A DNA stretch of 64,000 nucleotides from the NCBI GenBank assembly GCA_025403435.1, contig CM046343.1:25389126-25453125 (forward strand). Direction: 5' to 3'. Positions 10,233 through 23,500 of this stretch are shown in pieces (the stretch's first letter is position 1; every line of letters begins with the position of its first letter). A model generated the notes under the pieces. That model did no database searches and was not told the DNA's origin. It was given only the letters and a program-made list of their open reading frames with translations. Source of the DNA: Artocarpus heterophyllus (Eukaryota; Streptophyta; Magnoliopsida; Rosales; Moraceae). The position numbers and the translations under genes are program-made.

Positions 10233-10854
10233 TGTTGATGCTTACCGCTGTCCGGTGTCGGATCAACACCCACGTGTGACTATACACCTTCTGACCTCCT
10301 CTTAAGCCTGCCCCTGGTCGGGAGTGAGTACCTGCGAGAGGGATGATTCGGAGAAATGGGGTTAGTCAATAGACAAGGGCTCTCCGATGCTCAAGGCAAG
10401 TATAGCTCGGCAGAGGTCGGCAGCTAATTAAGTGTGAAGAGGTCTCTCTCTCTAAAACTTCATAAATGCATCCTATTTATAGGCCACCAGCTGGATCGGG
10501 TGCAAGATGGGTTTTACCCATTACCAGGTGTCACATCAAAGTGTATCAAGCAATAAGTGACAAGTGTCGCGTCCATTGTCCAATGGATTGGACTCTATCG
10601 GACGGCAGCACGTCTGCCTGGTGTTGGCCTACAAGGATGGGTAGTGACGTATTATGATGAATAGCATGGCCCGGCCCGAGCTACTGTACATCCCCGAGGT
10701 GACAGCCTTCTTGGGGGTGTGCCCTCAGATAAATGGAAGGCACCTCGGGAAGAAGCATAAGTCGTCGGGTCGGGCGGTAGCCTATGTCTGCCGAACTGAG
10801 TTGCCGACCACCAAGTTAGTGTCCTCGGTGGCGGCGCTGAGCTTACCCTCAACA
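10233..10854 (-). repeat. 5' LTR of the Tat element
   Basis: 622 bp, TG...CA, same length as 181-802. It supplies the element's own promoter on the minus strand, pointing away from the AP-2 mu gene. Confidence 0.95.
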
Positions 10855-11231
10855 GGAACAATTTGTGGATTAATTCAGAAAAAATAGAAAAATTAGAGGG
10901 AAAAAAACAAATAGAAAAAATCTAAGAAAAAATAGAAAAATTCTATGAAAAAAATACCATGAGATTAAATCTTAGAAAAAAATCGCCACATAAGTTTCTA
11001 GTTAAAAAAAAAAAAAGACTTGTCTTGAAAAATTTAGGGGAAAAGACGTTCGAAAATTTTCGACTAACAGAAAAAATCATTATTTCCCTTTCGAGCATAT
11101 CTAAATGGACATAATGAGAACTGAAACACTGTCCTGTCTTTAGGTGCATGTCGCAACTCGATATTTCTGCATGCACCTTTAATTCTGTTGTCCCTCAATA
11201 TATGTTTTTCGAATAACGGGGTAACTAGATG

Positions 11232-11332
11232 GTTCGTTTGGTTCGAGTATTTGAGTAGAGTATTTGAATAAAGATTTAAATTTTTATAAAAAAAAATATT
11301 GTAACAAAATAATTCAAACTGTGATTCGAATA
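11232..11332 (+). repeat. Dispersed repeat, copy 1
   Basis: About 100 bp starting GTTCGTTTGGTTCGAGTATTT and including an AAATTTTTATAAAAAA block. It aligns along its length with 20062-20156. It looks like one arm of a small DNA transposon, but no terminal pair was confirmed. Confidence 0.6.
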
Positions 11333-11515
11333 TCCGCTGCCCGAAATTTGTCAAACACAAAAAGGTTCAATTGAAAAACATAAATATTCCGACTTGCAAA
11401 CATATGCCATTTAAAAAAAAATGTCAAAGTAAAAGTACCAAAATGACATTAAATTGTATGCAAAAATTGAGCTTGAGGAAGGGTGATATTAGTCCAAATA
11501 AATTGTTAACCTCGA

Positions 11516-11537
11516 CACGTGCCAGCAGCCACACGTG
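11516..11537 (+). promoter_or_regulatory. Two G-boxes upstream of AP-2 mu
   Basis: CACGTG at 11516-11521 and again at 11532-11537, 16 bp apart and about 240-260 bp before the ATG. G-boxes bind bZIP and bHLH factors. A role here is inferred from position only. Confidence 0.5.
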
Positions 11538-11772
11538 GAAAAAATATGCCATTTTTCCCCGCTGACTGCATTTTCATCGGCTTTCATAGGGGAAGACATC
11601 GAAAGACAGAAAGAAATAGAAGCTCAAACTTCCATTTTCACTTCCAAATTCTCTCGATTCATTCCTTTTTCCGCCATTAAAGAAGGAAGGTTTCTCTCGA
11701 TTTATATTCAGAATCCCTAGATCTGGTAACGCGAAACGTTCACCGTCCGATCCTTTCCCCGCTGGATCCGTG

Positions 11773-14700
11773 ATGCCGGTGGCCGCTTCCGCCATTTACT
11801 TCTTGAACCTCCGAGGCGATGTTCTCATCAATCGTCTCTACCGCGACGATGTCGGGTGCGTAATCCCCCCCTCTCTCTCTCTCCTCTCTAGCTCCTCGGT
11901 GCTATATTAATGGCGGCGAATGTAATAACACATTGATAAACTTCTTTTGTTTTCCTTTTAATCTCTGTGTTCGGTGCTTATTGTCGGGTAATTAGGCTTG
12001 GATTGGTCTTACCGTGCTTAAATTTGAGGATTGTCTCAATTTGACTATTTATAGGTAAAAAAAGGTTCTTGAAATGGAAATCCATGGTTGTATTGTTAGT
12101 GATGTGGTTTTTGTATTTAGTTGATGTTTGTAGGTGCTGTGTCTTTGGTTGAACCATGACTTTTTTTTTTTGGTTATCATAGATTGAAGGGCATATAGAC
12201 CACCTATTCCTTAAAAATTTAGGATGCGGATTTGAAGATTAAAATGTAAATTCATTTATATGTTCTTTTTTCCCCCTATCAATCGATAACTAGCCTAATA
12301 CGTGATAATTTCCTTTATGTTCTATATAGAATTAACTGTGTTGGTCAGTATGAGCTGAATCTAATATCGGCCTTTGTCCTGTGATTCCCTTTGATCATCC
12401 TATACTAATTGAATTAAGGCCCAACTCTGCCGAAGTGCATAACTAAATGGTTTCGTGGTGCTGTGTACACTATTTGTGAATTTAGTTTACGATGCGGAAC
12501 TTTCAATTCTCTCTCTTGCAAAGTTTCTATTAGGGGAATGGTTGATGACATTGGCAATGCTCGAATAATAGCTTGTCTGCTAGTATGAAATAGAAAATGG
12601 CAGTTTCCACTTACCACAGTTGGTGCAGAAGTTCAATACTATTGTTGCAATAATATATGTACATGAGCTGGAAGAAGAGTATTATTCTGTCACTTGTCAT
12701 GTCCTAGTCTCCTCTTCTAGTAACTATACTTCACATGTTAGCTTCGTTTTTCCCCCTGTACTTGTGTAGCACTTTGCATAATTGATCTTGGAACTCTTTT
12801 CAGGGGAAACATGGTGGATGCTTTTCGGACACATATAATGCAAACAAAAGAACTTGGTACTTGCCCTGTGCGACAAATAGGCGGATGCTCTTTCTTTTAC
12901 ATGAGAATAAGCAATGTCTACATCGTGATTGTTGTCAGCAGCAATGCAAATGTAGCTTGTGCATTCAAGTTTGTTGTTGAGGTTGGAAAAGTGTTATGTT
13001 TTGTGCTTTGTGGGACACCTTTTTAAATCATGTTCTCAATAACTCACATTGGTATTTTCTGTTGCAGGCAGTTGCATTATTCAAATCTTATTTCGGTGGT
13101 GCTTTTGATGAAGATGCAATTCGCAATAATTTTGTTCTAATTTATGAGCTGTTAGATGGTATGTACCTTAGGAAGAAAAAAAAAGCATGTGGATGGCCTA
13201 TGAAATTATAAGCTGATAATTCAAAAACCTTGGAAGAATGCCTTTAAATGATAATAATATATTCCTTTTTTATTGCAGAAATTATGGATTTTGGTTACCC
13301 TCAAAATCTTTCTCCGGAAATTTTGAAGCTGTACATCACACAAGAAGGAGTGCGATCTCCGTTCTCTTCTAAGGTTAGATCATTATTCATATCGCTATTT
13401 ATGTTTATGTTTATGTTGTTGTTGTTTTGTGTTAGTCATCTTTTTGAAAAAAAAGAAATTCTGTATTGGATAGTGTAATATTATTGTGAAAGATGGTGCT
13501 TGATGTTTTTTCTGTACGGTTTGTATCATTAATGTCTGATCTTTTTTTTTTTTTTTTTTTTTCAATCATGACAAAAAATCTATATATACATAGCCTACAG
13601 ATAAGCCTGTCCCTAATGCAACTCTACAAGTTACTGGTGCTGTTGGTTGGCGGAGAGAGGGCCTTGTTTATAAAAAGAATGAGGTGAATTTGAAAGTTTC
13701 TTGCCTGTCTCTTATATTGACTCTGCTTATTTGTCCAGAATTTAACATTTACTTCTTACAGGTCTTTTTGGATATTGTGGAAAGTGTAAATCTTCTTATG
13801 TCTTCAAAAGGTGGGTAATAAATTTTCAAGGTCTTTAGCATGAAGGACGTCTATTTTGCAATGTCTAATTAGCTATATGGTGATTACAGGTAGTGTTCTG
13901 CGCTGCGATGTAACTGGGAAGATCCTAATGAAGTGCTTTCTCTCTGGAATGCCTGATCTGAAGTTGGGTTTAAATGATAAGATTGGTCTTGAGAAGGAGT
14001 CGCAAATTAAATCACGTCCTACCAAAAGGTAGCTATGCTGGAGACTTATCTTGCGCGTTACAGCTTTGCTATTCATGTGTGTAATTTTTTCTTCCCCAGC
14101 TTTCTTGCATTTGTATTAAGTTACGTTGTCGTTTTCACTGTAAAGTCAGAACTTGAACTATTTGTTGTTCTAGCATTATGCCATAACATGCTGATATAGG
14201 ATTTAGGTTGTTTTTTCTTTTTTCTTCTTTTTCTTACATAACTGTCAATATCGTAACATAACCACCTGAAGAGACATGAGGTTGTCTGATTACATATTTA
14301 GAAAGTCCCCACTGAACATTCTTTCTTAATTGACAAGGGCGCTGTGGAGCTCTTTGTAGAACTGCTATTTTATATGCTAAAGCTTGTCCAATATTATTAA
14401 TTTGTTATATAGGTGACTTTCCAAGATATACCGCACAAGCCAATCGGACTTAAGATATTATTCTTCCTTCTGTTTGTCCATTTTGTCCCTTCTTTCCCCC
14501 CATCTCTTATTACCAACTTCATTTTTTATGCATCTCCTAAATTTGTTCAAGCCTTTTGATATTACTTTTGTGTGCGTGTGTGTGTGTTTGTTTTCTTACT
14601 CAGATCAGTAGCTAAAAGGAACACAAAACATATGTGGCTTTTCCCTTAAACCAGTTTCTAGATTTTTATTTCCATCTGAAAATGAATTTTGTTGGTGTTA

Positions 14701-17206
14701 TTATATAGTTGGAGTTGTCTAGTTTTTTCAGTTTCTGTTCGATTTTCTTTCATCACTTTACTGACAATGATGTATTTTGCAGTGGTAAAACTATTGAGCT
14801 TGACGATGTTACCTTCCATCAATGTGTAAACTTGACGAGGTTTAATTCCGAGAAGACCGTTAGTTTTGTACCACCTGATGGGGAATTTGAATTGATGAAG
14901 TAAGATCATTGCTATTCTTTATTGTAATAGTATTTGATAACTTATATTTGATTTCACATCTGCATGGAAATATATGTCCTTTGAAACTGGTCTTTACCGT
15001 ATATGTTCTCCACTGATTCTACACAATTTTTGGAGTGTATTCTCTTTTTCTGTTAAAATGTATGCCCATGGATAATACATCTAACAATGAGATGTCCTCG
15101 TTTAGAGAGCTTGTATGCACGGGAAGTCACTATTGCATTACTCCACATAAGTATAATATAGCTTTGATATTTTATAATGTGGAAGGAAAAAATAAATCCG
15201 TGAATAATTGAGCCATAACTCTTTAGGTTCCTGTCTCCAAGGGAGTGGGTGGGTTTAAGGAGGAAGAAAAAAAATTGAGATCTGGAACATTTTACTAGTT
15301 GTAGGGGTATATAAGACCATTACTTAACTTCTTAAAGATATTATTTCTGCTTTTATTCATCAGTACATGTCCCAATTAGCTCCAGGAACTCATCATTTTG
15401 TACTATGGGCCTTGTCTAGATTGCATTCTTTTCGTTCTTCCTGATGTAATTTTAAAATCTTGTAGATAAGATTTATAATGATTGTTTCTACTTTTTCTTT
15501 CTCACAGCCTGATATTGTTTTCTTGCAACGGGACTTCATAAATTCTTCTAATGTGCACTTGTATATCACCTGATGCTGCTTATTTTTTGTATATTTTGTT
15601 TAATCTGATGCATTTTTGTTTGCCCATAGGTACCGTATCACTGAGGGCGTAAATCTTCCTTTCCGCGTGCTGCCTACTATTAAGGAACTTGGTAGAACTC
15701 GCATGGAAGTAAATGTGAAGGTTTGTGACTCTGCAATTATTATGTTTGTATTTTTTTTCCTCATTCTTATATTAACTCATATATAGTAATCTTCAGGTGA
15801 AGAGTGTCTTTGGTGCCAAAATGTTTGCACTTGGGGTCGTCATTAAAATCCCTGTGCCGAAACAAACGGCTAAAACGAGCTTTCAAGTTACATCTGGTCG
15901 AGCAAAATATAATGCTGCTATTGATTGCTTAGTTTGGAAGTGAGTGTTTTATTTTACCTGTGGTTTACGTTTTTTCGCCGAAGAAGTTTTGGAAGTTAGA
16001 ACTTAAAGCATCCATGTAGCGTTTGCTTCTATATTCCATAATTATACAGCTGTGCAATCATTAAATAGATGAAAAATGCATAATGTTTGCACACATATTC
16101 TCACCCACCCACCCATTTAGTTGTGGCTTTCATTTCATTTATTGTGCTGCTCTTCTTCATCTACGATTTGCTATTCTTAGCTATCACTTCACTTATATTG
16201 TTGGAACTTTCTAGGATAAGGAAATTTCCCGGACAAACTGAGCCAACAATGAGTGCAGAGGTTGAGCTAATTTCCACGATGGCAGAAAAGAAGTCATGGA
16301 CCAGGCCACCAATTCAGATGGAGTTTCAGGTACCTGATTGTTATTAACTCATATGCCTTTATGCTAATGGATGGAAAATACTCTCTCTCTCTCTCCCTCA
16401 CACACACACACACACACACACAATATCAGCAAAGCTATCATGATTTTGCATGATGGAAGATTTTTCAGATATTGAATAAGAATGGTATGTTTGATGTTCG
16501 TGCCAACGGGGGAAAGCCATTAGCGGATAGGTTTATATATTACTAAACGACTCCCCAACTTTTATCGAATATCCATAATTGATTGTCCCTATGTCCTATT
16601 TGTGATACATGGCTTCCCCAGTTGCTCATTACTTGTTTATTGAACCATGTCCTACGAAGATAATATTTCTTGAAAGAGTGTGGGGGCTCATATGCTAAAT
16701 AGTTTCTGTTAGGAGAGAAGCCTAATCTCTAAAAGGTATTGAAGGAAGTGCCAAAGAAGTTTTAAATGGCTCATCTAGTGAGTTATTAATTTATTATTTT
16801 GGGGATAAATCTACGAATAGTTCCTGAATTCCTCTCTCAAGAATTAGTCCTTGTAGTCAGTTTAGTACCATGGTGGGAATTAGAGTCAAGTGATATAAAG
16901 TTGTGAACTAACTGGGAATATTTTCATAGATGTCTAGATAATCTTATTTATTTCCTTGTTTGAGGAAGATGATTGACTAGTTTAAAATATCGTTTATACA
17001 GGTTCCAATGTTTACAGCATCTGGTCTACGCGTCCGTTTCCTCAAGGTAAGTGGTGAACAGTATTAATAAATTGTAGTCATTGTTTGGAAAGAAAGTGTG
17101 GCATTCAACTTATCACTTGCTGTAGGTGTGGGAGAAGAGTGGATACAACACGGTTGAGTGGGTTCGCTACATCACCAAAGCTGGTTCCTACGAAATTAGG
17201 TGCTAA
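11773..17206 (+). CDS. AP2M: AP-2 complex subunit mu (clathrin adaptor medium chain)
   Basis: Thirteen exons: 11773-11855, 12804-12981, 13068-13158, 13279-13373, 13594-13683, 13762-13810, 13890-14028, 14783-14899, 15630-15720, 15797-15939, 16215-16329, 17002-17046, 17126-17206. All introns are GT-AG and all phases close, giving 438 aa, the length of Arabidopsis AP2M as I remember it. The protein starts [19 protein letters not shown] and ends in a cysteine. Residues 1-140 are the longin-like half that packs in the adaptor core. The C-terminal mu homology domain (about 170-438) binds YxxPhi cargo signals; blocks such as [22 protein letters not shown] and [21 protein letters not shown] are visible. 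AP-2 recruits cargo and clathrin at the plasma membrane. No lesion was found and the call is secure. The dispersed repeat and G-boxes upstream are the only regulatory hints. Confidence 0.97.
16381..16422 (+). repeat. CT/CA microsatellite in AP-2 mu intron 11
   Basis: A run of CT dinucleotides passes into about fourteen CA dinucleotides. Confidence 0.9.
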
Positions 17207-17803
17207 AAAACTTTGGATTGCGGTTGCGGGGCTTGAGATACCCGAGGTTGGAGAGATATGTTTGATTGATACTCAATCGGAAATTTGTGGCAAGACTGCA
17301 TTGTTGGCAATAGAAAACGATTAGGCATTTTTTTCTGGTTAATTAATTGTTATAGTGTCATGTTGATATGATTGTTTGTGCAATTTTTGCAAATTACTTC
17401 TGTTTGATATGTTGTTGTAAATGCTAGCTTCTTTTTTCTCTTAGAATTGGTGATATGACATTTATTCTTCCTTTTTTGAGATTGGCATCATGCTTTGCAT
17501 TTGGCCAAAACCCTGTTCTTGCAGTCCCAAATTGTGAAGGCAGAATGCCTTGGAAAGTTTTCAATTCTAAGTCAATTTTCTGCTGGCATGCACTTCTTGC
17601 GAAAACGAGCTTTCACACGTGTATTCGAATATCTTCTCATTTCCATCACGGGAAGTTAGAAACCTTGAAAAAAAAAAAGTTTTTAGATGATAAAAATGTC
17701 TCATAGTTTTTGGTTTCCGAACGCTAGAATCCCAAAAATCGCTCTTTACTACACCATCTCATGTCTACCTTGTTTAGTATTGTTTTTGAGTGTTGTTTAA
17801 AAT

Positions 17804-18220
17804 AGGAAAAATTTCATTTTAATACCATTTGTTGTATTAAAATTTAAGTTTGATACTTTTTGTTTTGACAAATCTCATACTGGTATTTTGACTTTTTAGA
17901 AAATCTTTTTTTAGCATCTCGGGTCTTATTTTGGGACACGAAAAGATAAAATTATTCTTTTTATAAAATGTAATTAGTTGACCAAAATTTTAAGTAAAAG
18001 AAATTTGTTATGCTTGCAACTAAACACAAAAAAAAAAACAAAATAACAAAAATGTTTTCTTACTCAAAAGGGTAATTTTGTTTTTTTATGTCTCAAAAAA
18101 GAGCTCTGAAAAACTAAAAATGATATTTTAAAAAGTCGTACAGACATGAAATTTTTCAAAATAGATGGGACTAAACTCATGTTTTGACATAACATACGGT
18201 ACTAAAAATGAAATTTTCCT
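17804..18220. mobile_element. hAT-type MITE
   Basis: 417 bp with imperfect terminal inverted repeats of about 40 bp that start AGGAAAA. It is flanked by a perfect 8-bp duplication, TTTAAAAT at 17796-17803 and 18221-18228. An 8-bp duplication is the hAT superfamily signature. No coding capacity. Confidence 0.8.
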
Positions 18221-18472
18221 TTTAAAATATTTCTGCACGTGTTTTCAGGTTCAAAAATAAAAACGTTTCCTAAATAACATTTGGTTAGTAAATGTTTGAA
18301 AATAGAAAATGGTTGAAAGTTGTAGTCATCTCTACTCTCATTTATAAAATTATATTTAATACACGTTTTTATAAGCATACCAAATCGAAAATGAAAACAG
18401 CTTCCAACGATTTTTCTACAATAAATTACAATAATGTTGGTTCCATATTATAACATGCAACTAGATAAAAAT

Positions 18473-18606
18473 AATGCGACTTTTAATTATCCAATTACAA
18501 ACTTTCCTTTTCTAAAGTATACTTTACGTAATTAGGCTAAATGCGACTTTTAATTATCCAATTACAAATTGACCTTTTCAGAAGTATACTTTATGTAATA
18601 AGTCAT
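18473..18606 (+). repeat. Tandem duplication, 67-bp unit x 2
   Basis: Units 18473-18539 and 18540-18606 both start AATGCGACTTTTAATTATCC and share the GTATACTTTA-GTAAT end, with several differences. Confidence 0.85.
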
Positions 18607-19644
18607 AAATTAGCCTATCTAATAAGTTATAATGTATATAGATTTCAAATTTTCTTAATGCACGTGGTCGAGGAAAAAAAAAAAGAAAAAAGAGAATATA
18701 AGGAGCAAAAAATAGATGTAAAGTGTATTATTTTTAAATTATTTTGCTGACGTTTTGAGGTCCATTTGATAAATTCACTTTTGTAACATTGTTTTTCAAT
18801 TTTATCCTTTTATAAAAAAATTTTGAAACATATTATTTCTAAAGAATATGAAAACATAATTTATCTTAAGTGTTTTAGATTAAAGTTAAGGAAACATGCG
18901 TTATCTAAGGGTATTTTGGTCTTTTTAGTAATAAGAAATTGTATGAATCAAATAAAAAAAAAAGTGGTACAACACAATAATGATAGTAAAAAAGTAGAGG
19001 TTTTGTAATTCGATACCTTGTATTTTAAGGAAACCCCTTTAGTATCTACTATTTATACAATATCAAAATAATACCCTGTAAGTTTTGAAAATATCTTTTT
19101 GATACTTGAGTTCGTATTTTTTAACATAAAACTCCCAATATAATTTTGTAAAATTATAATAGAAAATCAAAACAAATATTAAACAAAACTCATAAAAAAG
19201 CATACATATGAATTTATTTTTTTTGGTATTATTTGTATTTATTTTCATTTATAGTTTTAACAAAATAATTTAGGATTCATTGATAAAAGGGTAAATTGAA
19301 AATTTCACATCAAAAAACATAATCTTAGTGTATCAAAATGATGTTTTTGAAAACTACAAGATATCGTTTTGATGTTTTTTAAACAATTGAATATTAATGT
19401 GAGAGCTTTACATTGCAGTAACTTTTTGCTTTTTTACTGTAGCATGTAAGAGTTTTACACTGTTCACTGACCAAAAAGTTGATTTCAACCATGTTTGCCA
19501 AACACCCTTAAGTACTGGATAATCACGCATATTGAGTGATAAGTTATGCACTATGATGTATGTATATATGTATATTTATATACTGCGTTGGATAATCATA
19601 ATTTTAGACGTCATAGTTACTAACATATGCATGTCCAAACGAGT

Positions 19645-19745
19645 GAGGACAATCTAGTTGGTTGTAAATCCTTCCACCCTAACCATATGTTGTAGGTTTG
19701 AGTCACGTTAAACCCCACTCAATAGTGATGGTATTACCCTATATA
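19645..19745 (+). mobile_element. SINE-like tRNA-derived head
   Basis: A-box-like AATCTAGTTGGT at 19651-19662 and B-box-like GGTTTGAGTC at 19695-19704, with about 32 bases between them, as in plant SINEs. The 3' tail and target duplication were not defined. Confidence 0.45.
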
Positions 19746-20061
19746 TAAATACCAACATTAAATATTCAACTTTATCTTTTTTTTAAAAAAAAAAGGTTAA
19801 TTGTTTGAGAGGTTTTAATAAATGAGACTTTTTTAAATATTAAGGACTAAAATAAAAACTAGAGGTAAACTTAAGGGAGCATATGTGAAATTGGAACCCC
19901 TCCCACCTTTTTTTATTTTTTTTATTTTTTTGAAGGGATCATCCTTATTTTTTAAAAAAATATGTTTTTATTCATATGAAGGTAAAAAAAAAAAAAAAAA
20001 AGGTTCCAAAGTAATAAAATACATCTTACCACACGATAACAATTTAACTCTTAATATTCGG

Positions 20062-20156
20062 GCCTGTTTGGTTTGAGTATTTGAATAAAATATTTAAATA
20101 AAAATTTAAATTTTTATAAAAAAAATACTATAATAAAATAATTTAAACTGTGATTA
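20062..20156 (+). repeat. Dispersed repeat, copy 2
   Basis: GCCTGTTTGGTTTGAGTATTT start. It matches 11232-11332 for about 95 bp and lies a similar distance (about 520 bp) upstream of the next gene's ATG. Confidence 0.6.
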
Positions 20157-20401
20157 AAGTATCGAAAGCTTCCCTAAACCTCTTTAACATTAAAAATATC
20201 CCCTTTAACACAAGTACACAAACAGAAAGATGAACAGAAGTTGCAGAACCAAAGTATAAAACCCTACCCTCCCCCATTTTCCGGTTCCCTAATTTCATCT
20301 GCAGCGCCGCCGCTTCCCTGCTGTGCCCACCTCGCCGTGCCGCCGTGCCTACCTCGCCGTGAGTCGTTGCTGCTTCCGAGATTTTCATCTATCGACAACA
20401 G

Positions 20402-20570
20402 GTAAGACATAAAGTAAAGAAATTCAACATTTTTTTCCAAGCGTCAAACCTTTTTGAGATGAAGATTTTTCCACATTTTCATTTCTTAGGATTTCAAAAG
20501 CTTAATATATATATATATATATATATAGATTTCCCTGGTTTTGAAAAATCTCTGTGGCATTGTCTAACAG
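20402..20570 (+). other. 5'-UTR intron of the reductase gene
   Basis: CAACAG/GTAAGA donor after a GC-rich leader (20290-20401) and TGTCTAACAG acceptor 8 bases before the ATG. It contains a TA microsatellite at about 20505-20527. Confidence 0.65.
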
Positions 20571-20578
20571 GAAAAAAA

Positions 20579-23500
20579 ATGAGTTCTTCGGCCTTCAGTT
20601 CGTTTGGCTTTGACAGTGGTTGCCTATGGAAGGTCTGTTTCTCTGAAAGAAAATTCAATTTTGTTTCTTCTTCTGGGTTTGGTTTCACCATTAGTATTTT
20701 GCATGCAACTACCAAAAAAAAAAAAAAAAACTTGAATTTCGATTCTTTCATTGACTTTGAATTCAAATGCTTAGGACCAAATGAAGGATGCCAAGGCTAA
20801 GAATCGAAATACAAGGAAGGTGTTTGTTAAATGTTTGGTGAATGCCAAAGCCCAGAAAGCGGAAAAGTCTGTTCGCATTGGTGTTCTTGGAGCTAGTGGC
20901 TACACTGGTTCTGAGGTATATTCTTCTAGAAACTCCCAGAAAAATCTCTTTTAGGTTTTATTTATTACTTTTATCTCTAAATTTCTTTGTATCTCTTTAT
21001 TGCCTAAAGATATTATTATATGATCATTGTCTTTCAGATTGTTCGGCTTCTAGCAAACCATCCGCACTTTGGCATTACCTTGATGACTGCTGATAGAAAA
21101 GCTGGCCAATCGATTGGATCAGTGTTTCCTCATCTAATCACACAAGTGAGACTTTAGAGATTAAAAATGATCTTTTCATCGAAACATAGATTTAGGCATG
21201 ATTAGATAAATTTAAACTGCATCAAAGACTGGTGTACTTCTTGATTTGTTATCTTATATTTTTCATGTCAGTGCCTCAAATTGATATTTTTGGTCTTCAA
21301 TGATTGTAGGATCTACCTAACTTGGTTGCTATAAAGGACGCCGATTTTTCTAGTGTCGATGCTGTTTTCTGTTGTCTTCCACATGGGACAACACAGGTTC
21401 TTACATATTTCCTTGATTTCTATGAATTTGCTATATCAGCAATTTAAGGACTCCTGGTCAGTTACTCACAACCATGAAAAATTTTACTGAATATTTTTTG
21501 GATTTTGAACTTGCAGGAAATCATAAAAGCTCTGCCAAAGAGTTTAAAGATTGTTGATCTTTCTGCTGTATGTCTTATCATCACACTAAATTTTGGTGTT
21601 TTTCTTTTTCTTTCTTTCTTTTCTATTCTCTTTTTCTTTCTTTTCTTTTGCACCACTAATTTCTTTTTATGGATCGTGTGACAAATATGAGAACTCAGAT
21701 TTTACTCATACAAAAGTTGTATTTGATGATTCTACAGGACTTCCGGCTGCGGAATACATCAGAATATGAAGAGTGGTATGGTCAGGAACACAGAGCACCA
21801 GATTTGCAGGTGAGGTAATTATTTTCTTCTGCTTGTATGTCTCTCAAACATGGCTGATTTTTTTTACCTTCCTCCCAACCCATCCCTGCAGTGTTTGCAA
21901 AGTATTTGAACCCTGGAGTTGTTTAGGGCACAACTTAATTTGAAGGCACTTTGAGCACTAAAGGATTTTTTTTTTCCCATGGGAAAAGGTTTCTCAAAGA
22001 ACTTATTATCGATTGCCCATTTTGTCTGAATTTCCTGTTGAACCTATATGATATTTGTTACGTATGTGATCATTTTTTGACACTATTTTTTACAAATACC
22101 TTTAAAATTTTGTTTTCCAAAGTGAACATGGACTTCCTTACCCTGAGCAGTAATATTAAGTCCTTATTAGTCATTATTCTTAGAAGAATTGCAGGCTAGT
22201 TTTGGATTTTGATCAACTATGGCATGGTCAATTTTGTTTCATGGGTATATATTCTTCCATTTTGCTGTAGGAAATATGTCATAGAATCTAGCACCTAACT
22301 CAGTAAAAGTTCATGGTTTAATTACTTGCTCGAATCATGCTAACACAAGTTTTTTTTTTTTTTCCTACGAAAATCAGAAAGAAGTCGTATATGGTTTGAC
22401 AGAGATTTTCCGAGAGGAAATAAAGAACGCACAGCTAGTTGCCAATCCTGGATGCTACCCAACATCAATTCAACTTCCCCTTGTTCCATTGATAAAGGTG
22501 CGTATCTGGTATTTTTGACTTCATTGCAAGTTTCAATTTATTATGAGAGTTGTGCTTTATATTGGTCAACCAACTATCGAGATGTTATAATGTAGTCTAA
22601 TATAATGTGACTTGTATGGTTCTTTGTTCTAAGCTTTTTCTTGATGGTCTTTTCATGTGCAGGCAAATCTCATAGAATATAGAAATATCATCATCGACTC
22701 AAAGTCAGGTGTTAGTGGGGCAGGTTAGCATATAACCCATCCTAATTTCCAGGTGCCAAGTCCATGTTCTGCGTTCTAATGATAGTTCACTCTCAAATCA
22801 ATATTCTTTTAAATTGGTTCATTGTGCAGGGCGTGGTGCCAAGGAAGCAAATTTGTACACTGAAATAGCTGAAGGCATCTATTCTTATGGTGTTACTCGA
22901 CATCGTCATGGTAAGTCTGTGTACAAAGTGGATTGTGCTACTATGCTTCCTTTGTCCATATGTAAGTCTTAAGACTCAAGAGGCAAGGTGAGAGATGACT
23001 GTTACTTGTTAATAGAAATTGTCTTTTTTTACCCATGTTTTATCGTCTAGTTAGACCTAAAAATCTCCTACAAATGGTGGAGATGACATGGCATATGACT
23101 AGTTTTGATTAACTCACTGCACTAAATGGGATCAAATTCATCCAAAATTGATCTTTTAATGATGTACATATCTCCAAGTCAAAATGACGTAAAACTGCAG
23201 AAGTCGCTTCTTAGATGAAATGTTTTCTTGTGATTTTGCAATGAATTATAGCTAAGAATTGCTGGTTTCTTTACTCATTGCAAAAGCCGATAACTTTTGG
23301 TCTATCTTTTTAAATTCAGTTCCAGAAATCGAACAGGGGTTAACAGATGCGGCACATTCGAAGATAACAGTCAGTTTTACCCCTCATCTGATGGCGATGG
23401 TAAATGTTGCACCTTAGATGTGTCTAGTGATTCTACATTCTCCAATTTTCTGTTTGCTGACATTTAGTTTCATTTTCCTGTTATAATCTCTTAGAGCCGT

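Larger units (their letters stand above)
181..10854 (-). mobile_element. Complete Ty3/gypsy LTR retrotransposon, Tat type
   Basis: Two 622-bp terminal repeats (181-802 and 10233-10854) begin TG and end CA, with about 12 substitutions and no indel between them by eye (about 2%). GGAAT/GGAAC flanks look like a 5-bp target duplication. The coding order on the minus strand is gag, protease, reverse transcriptase, RNase H, a second archaeal-type RNase H, integrase. The second RNase H and a reverse-oriented extra gene near the 3' LTR are established hallmarks of the Tat/Ogre/Retand group. The element is 10,674 bp and structurally complete. It is coding-dead in this copy: eight in-frame stops plus one frameshift in gag-pol, and three stops in the antisense gene. 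The divergence suggests an insertion of roughly the last one to two million years if a typical plant rate applies (inference). Confidence 0.95.
10855..11772. other. Intergenic and promoter region of the AP-2 mu gene
   Basis: A- and T-rich sequence between the Tat element and the AP-2 mu ATG. It holds a copy of a dispersed repeat at 11232-11332 and two G-boxes at 11516-11537, both listed separately. The transcript start is probably within 11580-11700. No other gene seen. Confidence 0.5.
17207..20250. other. Intergenic region between AP-2 mu and the reductase gene
   Basis: 3'-flank of AP-2 mu up to about 17460, then AT-rich DNA containing a hAT-type MITE (17804-18220), a 67-bp tandem duplication (18473-18606), a second weak inverted repeat (about 19030-19385), a SINE-like head (19645-19745) and repeat copy 2 (20062-20156). 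No further gene. Confidence 0.6.

Noticed and set aside
12414..12617. ORFs within AP-2 mu introns (also 14658-14909, 16087-16347)
   Set aside because: Intronic or exon-overlapping shadows of the spliced gene.
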